From contig RPFO01000175.1 in the NCBI GenBank assembly GCA_009746045.1, forward strand, positions 1,063,001 to 1,127,000: a stretch of 64,000 nucleotides of DNA. The letters are read 5' to 3'. Position numbers and translations under genes: made by a program. Positions 52,412 through 62,055 of this stretch are shown here, in pieces. Position 1 is the first letter of the stretch. Each line of letters starts with the position of its first letter. Under the pieces are notes generated by a model that worked only from the letters and a program-made list of their open reading frames with translations, was not told the origin of the DNA and did no database searches. This DNA is from Mesostigma viride. Its lineage: Eukaryota; Streptophyta; Mesostigmatophyceae; Mesostigmatales; Mesostigmataceae.

Positions 52412-52790
52412 ATTAATTAATTAATTAAAATCATAGCTCCGTTGGGAGCATATGTAACACATAGCCCTGAGAAAGGGGCATCTATGGGTTTGTAATACAA
52501 TCAGGGCTACAACCTGCAGGTGGAGGATGTACAACTATCACCTGCTCTGGGTGCACAAGGTGCACCTGCACCGCCATGATGGTTCATGCCTCCTTATCAA
52601 GCACAGGCACCCAGGGGGGCCTTGAGGAGAGGGCCTAGAAGGCCTGCATGACATATGGGGTGGAAGGTATGTGGCTAGGCTATAGCTGGTGTACACATGG
52701 CATCTCAGCAGAGAGTAACTCCCTGCATAGGCATAGCATGGCTAAATTCTTAATGCATCATCCATGGGAGGTCCCATTGTAGGCTGGACT
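52412..52790 (-). mobile_element. Half-LINE 3' UTR and tail (distal part)
   Basis: Read on minus, this matches the 3' UTR of the half-LINE at 26442-26885: the GCAGGGAGT(T/A)ACTCTCTGCTGAG segment, then GCTCCCAACGGAGC and a TTAATTAATT tail. It continues the 3' UTR that is interrupted about 110 bp after the ORF1 stop at 54772. Confidence 0.75.
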
Positions 52791-52804
52791 GTTAACCCTC
52801 CCAC

Positions 52805-54647
52805 GGTCCTTAATTTAGGACGTCCTAAATTAAGGACCAATTTACTATAACCGAGGTACCGGGGGGGGGGGGGGTGTCACTATATGGACCGTACCCCATG
52901 TGGACCGTACCCGGCATGATGTACCCGACCCGTGGCACCGGCACATGGTACCCGGATTCCGTACCCGGGTACCGGGTATAATGGCGGGAAAGTAGGTACC
53001 TCGACCAAAAATATAACCGATTTTGGAGCGAAAAAGTGGGTGCGGGAATGATCTGAGGTGGATATGGCGACCTGACAATCGTGGCCGGCGTTTTCACGTG
53101 CGTTTATCATTTCGGGCGCCCAGTAGCAAGAACGAAAGGTTGTTAGTTATCAAGGAGACAACGAAAGGTTGTTAGTTATGCTTAAAGGCTGTGAAAATTT
53201 TCTGCGCAAGTTTTTATGTACGTGTAGCGCTGTAGCACAGCGGCACAACACAAATGGGTAGCAGATCGCCTGCTCGCGGAGGGTCGATTTGGCACAAACA
53301 TGTTAGTGTATTAGCAATGGTGGTGCGAATCAAGCCAGGAAAATTTTGTGGACGATTTTGATTATAGTCTGGAGTTTAGAAACGGAGTATTTGACATGGG
53401 AGCGCCTGGGCCGTGATATTCTTGCCCGATTTCCATTGTCGACCATGTTTTACGTTCAGGCTGGGCAGCGAGCGCACCTTATAGGTCTTCACTTTCGGTA
53501 TTTCTTGGACCTAGAACGCAGCACAAGCGTGGTTTATATCATTTTCGAACCGGTTTGCCAGCTTTGGTGCGCTCAGCTCTCGGAAAGCTGACCTCGCTGC
53601 GGATTTCAGCGACTTTTTTGCAACCATCTGGAATGAGGCGACGTAAGTAGCAGGTACGTGCCGGGGTGTCCTAGATCATGAGTGTAACTGGCAACGCTGT
53701 CGTCGTGTTTTGAGTCAGCCAGCTATGCCTAAAAAGAGGGGACGCTCGAGCTGTGCACATAACTGTCACACATAGTTGGTTTACGTCATACAATTTTTTA
53801 CGTCTCTATCTTGGTCGTCCGCTGCAGCTAAAACACACATGCGTAAGAGCAGTTTTACTCATGTCTTAGTTATAAACCATGGTCCTATGGCCTGCAGTCG
53901 TTCAGGGTGTTCTCAGACAGTATATACAGTATGGTTTACGTGTTACATGCACCCTGAATTCGCTCACAAAGCGTTGCATGTTAGCACACCGTTGTTTTGT
54001 AACTTGATTTGGCTGCATTCATGTGTCAGTTGCAATGCAAATGCAATGTTTTTTCATCGCTGGGTGGTGGCCAGCATGTCCGTGATGTCTAAGAAGGTTT
54101 GGCATATGCTTAGAGAAAGTTTACCGCAAGGGGTGGGCCATGTTCAAGCCGGGCAACCTCAGCAACCATTAAATTAAATTAAATTATAACATGCCTCCGT
54201 GGGGAGGTCATGTAGCACATCAGCAACCATGCAACCGTATATTGCATTACCTGCACCATCTGTGACACCGTTAAGCACGCGTATATATAGAGGCAGCCAC
54301 AGCAGGGTATGGCCTTGTTATACGCTGCCCCGCCATCCCAAGGCCTCGTAGGGTCCCCTAGTGCTTGTAAGATGCTCAAGGGACCGTGTGGATAGCATGG
54401 TCATGCATTGACACTAATTGGTCCTATTGGTCCTAAATTCTCAATTTGACCCAATTCGCGGTTTGAGGCCTGCCATGGGCCAGGGTTCGGCATTCAGGCA
54501 CTAAATGTAATTATTTGAACCCAGGTTTTTGTCCAAAATTCAAAAAGTGTGTTATATGTCAGGGGTAAAAATGCCAAGGTCAAAATTTGATGTTTGCACA
54601 TATATTTTTTCATTCAAACTGGTCCTAAAATAAGGACTTTTCTTGGG
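52805..54647. mobile_element. Possible DNA transposon splitting the half-LINE 3' UTR
   Basis: Ends carry related inverted sequences, GTCCTAAATTAAGGACCA at 52822 and (reverse) GTCCTTATTTTAGGACCA at about 54641. A perfect 34-bp palindrome occupies 52805-52838. Half-LINE 3' UTR sequence resumes on both sides. There is no recognisable transposase. Exact ends and target duplication are unresolved. Confidence 0.5.
54170..54219 (-). mobile_element. 50-bp LINE A 3' end insertion with 11-bp target duplication
   Basis: TCAGCAACCAT at 54159-54169 and 54220-54230 flanks just the last 50 bases of LINE A (tail plus hairpin, here CTCCCCACGGAG). It is an extreme 5' truncation by target-primed reverse transcription, nested in the putative DNA transposon. 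Confidence 0.88.
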
Positions 54648-54771
54648 AACATGGACACTGGGCGCGGCTAAATACTGAAAGCATCATTCATGGGGGCCAT
54701 TATGGGCGCACATGCGCGTGGGCCACATGCTAGGCTAGGCCTGACTAATCTACACTACTGGTATAGGTTCC

Positions 54772-56116
54772 CTAGTCTGAGGTGGCAGGGGGGGCCTGCC
54801 ATGGCTTGTGGTCAACGTGGATGACCGCCCCCCTCCAGTACACCGGCTTCCCCCCTGCGCGCTGCCGGAGCTGCAGGTAGGTCGGCCATAGCTCGCGTCG
54901 CCGCTGTTGCTGGGCCAGGGTCAAGTCGTCGTCCAGCGTGAAGCCAGTCTCCGAGAGCTTCTTGCGGCATTTAAGGAACGCCAGCTTGTCCCCCATGGAC
55001 TTAAAGGTGAGAAGCACGGGTGCCGGGCCAGCCTTACCCCGCGCGCGGGGGAGGCGGACAGCCGACAAGTCCAGCTCACCAGTGAGTTGCATGGGGGCAA
55101 GAATGTCGCGCTTAAGTGCCGTGAGAAGGCTCGTCGGGGTCTCACCTGCCGGCTGGTCGAGGTGCTTGACGATGACGTTGTGGCCGGCTGCGCTTGTCGA
55201 TCTCGGCCTCCTCGCGAAGGTCGAGGGCTTGTTGCTTGAGTTGTGCCGCGATGGTGGAGGTGGTGGAGGTGGTATGATGCTTAAGCAAGTCCGCCCAGGT
55301 GGAGGGAACATCACTGGCCGGGCCAGCAGGTGCCGGCTGGGCAGCGATTTCCTGCACCGCCTGGGCGGTGAGGCCGGCGGTGTCATGCAAGCTCTCAAGG
55401 GCGGTGGCGGTGGCTTGAAGGCGTTGGTCGAGGTCGAGGAGCTGGGCTTTGATGTCGGCAGTGAAGGCGGAAACGGCGGTGGAGGTGGAGGCGGCGGCGG
55501 TGGAAATGTGAGGAAGTTCAGCAGTCAGCGTGCCGCCGATTGCTGCTATGTCGGCAGCAAGGGGGGTCACATGCTGCTGGAAGGCTTCCGTCAGGATGGA
55601 ACGGAGTGTGGGGGCGGAGATGGATGGAGCCCAGATCTCGCCATCGGAGCGCTTGAGGAGGGAATTGAGAAGGGTATGCTGGAGTTCGGGGCGGGTGGTC
55701 CCGAAAAGCAGGTGGATGTTAACCCAGCAGATGCCGTTCGGGGTGAGGAGGCGATTGGTGTCGTGGAGATGGAGGCACAGTTGGTAAAGCGGAGCATAGT
55801 CCCCGAAGAAGATGCATGTCATAGCATCGGTCGGAGGCATGTTGTCCCAGTCGTAATCATCGACCTGGAAAGGCCGGGGCCGAAAGCGCGGTTCTGAGGG
55901 GCGTGAAGACCCTCCTGTTTGTCGGGCGCGTTTAGGGTCAGGCGATGCTGAGGGCGAGGCGTTGAGCCCGGGAGGTTGCTGGGCGACCACCAGTGCACGA
56001 CTAGTGTCACTGCTGCCTGCCGGACCTGGCGAAGCTGCAGCCTGAGCTGCGGACGGGTTTTCATGGCCGAGCGCATCCGCCAAACTGCGTTGCGTCGGGG
56101 GGCGTTTGCTCGTCAT
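54772..56116 (-). pseudogene. Half-LINE ORF1 (L1-type ORF1p), one frameshift
   Basis: RNA-binding chaperone-type protein of L1 elements, starting at ATG 56116. The Pro/Ser-rich N-terminus is followed by a domain with AMTCIFFGDYAPLYQLCLHL, then a coiled coil (about residues 165-290: STSTAVSAFTADIKAQLLDL and LDQRLQATATALESLHD). After a single-base frameshift near 55190 come an RRM-like segment (HNVIVKHLDQPAGE, PVLLTFKSMGDKLAFLK) and the L1 C-terminal domain (RRRELWPTYLQLRQ). The total span is about 447 codons. It is closely related to the C-terminal fragment at 26185. No ORF2 follows; the 3' UTR starts directly. Confidence 0.85.
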
Positions 56117-56264
56117 CTATTGCGTTTTAGATTCGGAAAATTATATCAGCATGTGCGTCTTAGAAAGACGAAGCGATGGTGATATTCACGGCTAAATTCG
56201 GTGCTCAAACGTCCATGGGGAGAAGGGGATGTTTTTCTCTAACGCCGTAGCAACTAGCAAGGGA

Positions 56265-56650
56265 CTCAGAGTTCTCACCTGGCAGCTGGCCGCCATTCCC
56301 AAAAGGGTAGGGAAACATGTCACGAACTACATCCAGATGTTGCTGGATGACCTACTGGTCCCAGCCCAGTTTGAATACCGCATCCACTCTCTCTCCCTTC
56401 TTTGGACTGCCATGCAGAACAAGACGCGGTGGCAGAAGATTGTCAAGGCTCACACGCCCAACCCTGTGGGCAAGCCACCTCCCCCCAAGCGGAGGAGGCG
56501 TTTTGATGAGTAGGGTAGTTAGGATCTTTCTGGACTAGATAGATTAGCGTTAGGTTAGTTAGATTACGCGGCTCTCTCCACTCCACCATCCATCAAGGAA
56601 TATGTGCTACATGATCTCCCAACGGAGGCATGTTATAATTTAATTTACTT
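56265..56650 (+). mobile_element. LINE family A 3' fragment, plus strand
   Basis: Encodes the C-terminus of ORF2 (IPKRVGKHVTNYIQMLLDDL to KPPPPKRRRRFDE, stop at 56511-56513), then the 3' UTR, CTCCCAACGGAG hairpin and AATTTAATTTA tail. It is closest to the copy at 44338-45395 and 5'-truncated. Confidence 0.85.
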
Positions 56651-57929
56651 TTTTTATTCCGTATGCATGGCAGATTTATTCATTTTCCTTATGCAAGGCA
56701 CAAAAATTGGCCTCATAAAGTGAGACAACTAAACATTATAGGCAAAAAATTTTGAGAAGGGCGCCAAAACTTCCACACCAAGGCGGCCACTCTCCTGTCC
56801 TCCCCAGGCATGGGAGGGACGGGAAAAAAATGTGTATCTGCGGAATCCACCCCATGGGGAGGCTGTGGTGTCCGCAGTCCAAAAAATTGACCACTTTGTG
56901 GTCACCTGGCTACCCACCGCCAGCCAGGAAACAAACTGCCCATGATAATGTACAATTAGCCACTGTCTGGAATAGCAGCTAACGTTTGTCTGACACTCCG
57001 AGACGTGCCCCCGCCTTTGCTCGCAAGTTTACAACCACGTGCGTACGACGCTTCTTGTAGTGAGGTCCAGCCAGAAGAACTGATTCCTCGTGGTCAATCG
57101 AAGGCCTGACAGCCAGCCGACAGGGAGAGGTGGTTGCCGTGCGAAGCTAAGCAGACCCATGCCCATAATGCATACGGGCATGTCAAGGCTGCTCAGCTCC
57201 ACCAAGACACATCCCAATACTGCGTGCCAATTTCACACGGCCAACGCCAACTCCAGCCAACTTTGGGCTTTGACGACCCAGCTGGTCTAGTTTCTGCACG
57301 CTCAGGCCCCCAGCTCGCACGATACCAATCGATCAGAAAACAGATCGCAAGAAAACCCAAACCCGCCCGGGATCCATTCCCTGCTCGTTCTCACACCAGC
57401 CGCATCGCGGCACGGAAGGACAGTGGGGGGAACCCCCCCAACACTCAGCGGGTGCAACCCCCGAGGAGAAGCGTGTGTCGGGTTTGAGAACGAACCCGTC
57501 ACTGGGGGCCACAGGCGGCACCAGGGAGCACGCGGGTGCCAGTTACATGGCCCCCCAGGGGTGCCATGGTAACTGCACTCACAGAGAGTATCATGCAGGG
57601 GGGTGCCTTGCGAAGCTGTAGATTTTATTTTCCGCGCATCCCTCCCGATGGCCACAGATCTTCTCCTTGCGGGGCGGACCACGCACATTGCCCGAATAAT
57701 ATCCGCACACAAAAGATCCACGGACAATTTAAAACTTGTGCGTGGCCCCCGACTGCTCCTCCTGCCCCGGCTTCAGGTTCCCCATGCCGATCAGGTACTG
57801 CACGACCTGGGCTGTCACAACGCAGCTCCATCAACAACCAGCTCTCGACGCCCTTTCCTACATGCATCCTTGCGATGTGCAAGCCTTCACCACTTAACCA
57901 CGTGCCCTTCCCCTTTGCTGTTGCATAAT
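56651..57929. other. Intergenic, no gene seen
   Basis: This is the 3' flank of the kinase gene. It contains one AAGTGAGACAACTA motif (56717) and one copy of the dispersed GGTGCCTTGCGAAGC motif (57602). I recognise no conserved protein. Confidence 0.4.
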
Positions 57930-57934
57930 TTACA
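57930..57934 (-). terminator. TGTAA polyadenylation motif, kinase gene
   Basis: TTTGTAAATTA on the minus strand, 66 nt after the kinase stop codon, in an AT-rich context. This matches the chlorophyte polyadenylation signal. Confidence 0.5.
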
Positions 57935-57999
57935 AATATACATGGCGTGCGTGACGTGGATGACGACTTGGTTTGTCATCATCGTCCGGGAGGCCCGCG

Positions 58000-60900
58000 T
58001 CACATCCGCGTCGGCGAATGGTCCATGTTTTCAGGAGGCTGCGCAGGGGCGGGCACGGGCTCCGCCTGTGGGCAGTGCTTGCGGATCAAGGGGGAGTTCA
58101 GCAAGCCCTCCACCGTGGGCCGCTCGGAAGGGACCTTGTTCAGCGCGCTGTGGATGAAGTGGACCGCCTGCGCGCGCACGGGGAGGGTGGCAAGGGGCAG
58201 TATAAAAAGGGTGACAGGGACACCAAAGACACCAGCGAAGAGGGGGCAAAGTCAGGATGACGGTGATGCCATCAAAGGTGGACAAGGAAGACCATCGAAC
58301 ATGGGGCCAAGGCACTCATGGACTTCATCGTCATCGTAGGAGACGAATCCTTCAACCCATTACTTGACTAATATTTGACTAGGGGCGAAGTCTGCCCCTT
58401 CACTTACACAGCAATAGCAGGAACAAAACATCCCGGACCCATGATTTAAACCAGTGAACAGCCCCAAGAGGACCCCAGACTAGTGGGAGGGTCCAGAGGG
58501 AGGGGAAAGGAAAGAGGGAAGGGGGGGGGGAGCCTGGCAAAATAGGGACTAATGAAAATAGGCACAATAAGGAGGACAAATCCTGCCAATTCATCATCAT
58601 TTTCAAGTTAATATTTCTTCTCGGAAAAATCTTTTAAAAATCACGTGTCTAAGGTTGTCGGGGGTGGGGGGTGGGGGTGGGGGGTGGGGGGTTGACAGAT
58701 GTACCTGCTAATTCCCTGCATTGCCATGACAATCGCAAGTGGAGAACCCAAAAACGGACACCCGCGCTATCCACCTTTGTCAAGATGAACGATCCTTGGG
58801 ATTCCTTTGCTCTTCAAAGAAGAAAGAAGTGCAATGACGTACAGTCACACGCGTCATAACTACACACCCTTGTCTCACCGCTCAAAGTATTAGTCGTCGA
58901 GAAGCACCGCGGCCAAGTGCTACACAAACCAATTACAGCCACATGCCCTCACACAACGTTGGACCGCCAGGCATCCAGGAATCAATTTCTCACTCAAAAG
59001 CTAACACATCCTTAATAATACCCTTTCCTATCGTTCATCATGCCCGTCATATATCGTTGATCTCACAGATATCGTGTATATTAATTAATTAATGCCCGTC
59101 ATATATCATTGATCTCACAGATATCGTGTATATTATTTAATTAATGCCCGTCATATGCCGTTGATCATACAGATATCGTGTATATTAATTAATTAATGCC
59201 CGTCATATATCGTTGATCTCACAGATATCGTGTATATTATTTAATTAATGCCCGTCATATGCCGTTGATCATACATATATCGTGTATATTAATTAATTAA
59301 TGCCCGTCATATACCGTTGATCATACCTGCATCGACAGGCACCGCGGCCACGACCCCGACAGCGGCGGGTCATGGCACAGAATGTGCGTGCACGTCTCCT
59401 GCGCCGACTGCTCCCCAAACGGAAGCTCCCCACACAGCAGCTCGTACGCCAGCACGCCCACGCCCCACACGTCCACTGCCTCCGTGAACACCGACCCCCT
59501 GCCGGCCGCGCGCATGTGCCCTCCCGTTGCGGGCGGGGCCACCGCCGTCACCTCCTGGGCCCTGCAGCTCCCCTGCCCTGCCTTTCTCTCCCTGTACCTT
59601 ATGCCCACACTCTGCTGCAGAAGATGATGCCGCGGCGACTGCTGCTGGAGCTGGAGCTGCTGCTGGTGGTGAGAGCTGCCTGGCTCAAATGACAGCGGTG
59701 ACGTCTGGGAAGGGGATACGGGGGATGCCCCAAGGGGCAGGGGGGAGTGCGACGAAAGAAGCATGCACGCATCGGGCGACCGGGTGCCCCGCGACTCGAC
59801 CTCATCGCCGTCATCCTCGTCCTCATCATCCACGTCGTCGTCAATGACCATCGCGTTGCACCGATTATAGCTGTTGCTCCTCCGAATCCCCCCGCTGTGA
59901 CTAGGATTACACCCCGACCGCGTCACCGATGCCGACTCGGCCCCCCTCCCAGGGGCCTCTGACCCACCCCCACCCCACCCCCGCACCGCGCCACCCCCAA
60001 CCCCGCCGCTGCTACTCCCGCACGCCTTATTCCCCCCGCCACCGCCCGTCTCCCAGTCCGCACTGCCCAGCGAGTGCGAGGCTTCCTCGATGCGGGTGGC
60101 CAGGGACAGCCAGGGGGACAGACGCAGCACCTCGGGGGACATGTAGTCTAGCGTGCCCAACGACTCGGACGGCCGCAGGTCGCACGCCGCCGAGAGGCAG
60201 GCGAGGCCGAAATCGCCCAGCTTGGCGCTCATGCCGCCGCCGCGGGTGGGGGACATGAAGATGTTCTCGGGCTTGACGTCCCTGCAGGGTGGCGGGGGGG
60301 GGGGGGGGGGGGACGGCGCAGAGGTGGGGGGATGCCGCAGGGTTTGGGGGGAAGTGAGTTTTTGGTCGCTGTCATCAGGGATGGTAAAACAGGGGGTGAG
60401 ACGGGTAGGGAAAGGGTGGGAATCGCAGCAGGGCGCACAGGGCATTCTAGCGCGGGCAGAGCGATTCAGGGTGGCAAAGATCACGCCAGGGGCATATAAG
60501 GGATGTCCTCGTGTGCAGTGGGAGGCAGGGCTTTAGGGTCGTCTAGGGCTGCATGGGGTCTAGGGCTGGCAGGAGGGACAGGTGTGCAGGGGGAGGCATG
60601 AACTGGCAGGCATGAACTGGCAGGCTCATGCCTAGGACTTTTCAGGGAAACCTCTCCTCAAACGGCTCGACCCAATACCCTAGGCGGTAAAAGTTATTAG
60701 CTGGCAAAACTATGGGTTGGCAGCATGAGCTGGCAGGCTGGAACTTTGAAATCCCTGCTATTGTGCTGCAAAATAGACCCTAGGATGAAGCACCCTCTTC
60801 TGTCAGCCTGTTACGGAGGTCGCTTTTATCTGCAAAGGCTGGGAACGGGATCGGCGACGCACCGATGAATCACCCCGACTTCATGCGTCTGCTGCAACGC

Positions 60901-62055
60901 GCGCAGGAGCGGGTACAGGACTTGCTGCACGACGACCTTCTCAGGAACCGGGCCGCCATAGTTGTACACCAGGTTGTAGGCGTCGCCGCCCGTGCAGAGC
61001 TCCATGACAAAGTACACATTCGCCTCGTCTTCAAAGCTCGCGTAGAGCTGGCACACGTCCGGCTTCCCTCTGCAGGAAGGGGGGATAGGGTTCAACATTA
61101 TTCCAGGTTTAAAATTCCCGAAAATGTTGGATCAAGTCAAGCGATGGCAGGATGGTGCCGCGATGCCACCAGCGGTATGACGCTCGAGTCATGTACGCGG
61201 GATTGATTGATTAAGCCATACATCAAAACTGAACAGGTATTTCTGTTGACAGGAGTGGAATCCCTAACAAGTGCGCGTAGTACCGTGTTGTTACACTGCC
61301 ACTGTGGCGGGCAGTCTCACACCTTGTGTGTGGGAGGCTTATTGCGCTTGATGGGGGGCAAGGTAAGCGGCTAAGTGTGGAGGTAGTGATATAATAGCGT
61401 TGACGCTCTGACTATATATATAGTATATATACTATGACAGCATTGACGCTCTGACTATCTGTAGTACATACACTATATATACTGTATATATATACTGTGA
61501 TAGCATTGACGCTCTGCATCAAAACAAGGCAGGCAGGCAGGCTAATCAGCGCAGCCAACTTGCCCGGCAAACGCAAATAATTTAAAAGCAGTCCAGCCAC
61601 GATTCAAAACTACCTACACATATGAATGAAACGATAAAACGTCCGAGATCGATAGCAAGTTCCCATTCCCTTTCAAAAGGCATCGCACGTCAGGGCAAGC
61701 AAAATCTTCCGCTATGGAATTGTACGCACCTCAACCGCATGTGCATCTCATATTCTGTCAGCATCACGGACAACGGCGCACGGCGCTTGTCATAGACCTT
61801 AATAGCGAACGGCAAACCAGTGGCGTTGCATACAGCTGACCACACTGTTGAGATTTTTCCTGACCCGATCTCCACCAAGCACGTAAATTCCGAAATACTG
61901 CTCCACCACCCAATAGGTTCGAATTGGCTGCTTCCATGGTCACGATTGACCACGGAAGCAGCATGAGCACAAGCTTCCGCCGCCACTTCCAAAAATTATC
62001 GGCGAATTTCGGACGCCGCCACACTCTCTGGTTCACCTAGCCCACTCGCATTCAT
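58000..62055 (-). CDS. Serine/threonine protein kinase with large activation-loop-distal insertion
   Basis: Four minus-strand exons fit: 61730 upward (start unresolved), 61069-60863, 60281-59327 and 58167-58000, GT-AG with matching phases, stop TGA 58002-58000. From the codon at 61992 there are 530 residues. Kinase motifs: GSGKISTV glycine loop (about 43-50), AIK lysine (65), VIHRDVKPENIF (catalytic Asp about 158), LGDFGLA (about 180), GTLDYMSPE (about 200), DVWGVGVLAYELLCGELPFG (about 427) and the ERPTVEGLL arginine in the last exon. About 210 low-complexity residues, including an acidic DDDVDDEDEDDGDEV run, separate GTLDYMSPE from DVWG. No Met occurs between an in-frame TAA (61998-61996) and the glycine loop. 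An ATG at 62055 is in frame but upstream of that stop. The kinase family is uncertain; GTLDYMSPE is reminiscent of Aurora-type enzymes. Confidence 0.85.
58660..58691 (+). repeat. G-run tract (GGGGTGGGGG) in kinase intron 3
   Basis: Six consecutive G4-G6 runs separated by single T bases: strong G-quadruplex potential on plus, C-rich in the minus-strand transcript. Confidence 0.7.
59041..59326. repeat. 52-bp tandem array ending at the kinase exon 3 donor
   Basis: Units start at 59041, 59093, 59145, 59197, 59249 and 59301: TGCCCGTCATATATCGTTGA, TCTCACAGATATCGTGTATA, TTAATTAATTAA. The last unit runs into the exon 3 donor (GCAG|GTATGATCAACGG). The neighbouring unit on minus reads CGATATATGTATGATCAACGG, a near copy of the junction. 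Confidence 0.92.
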
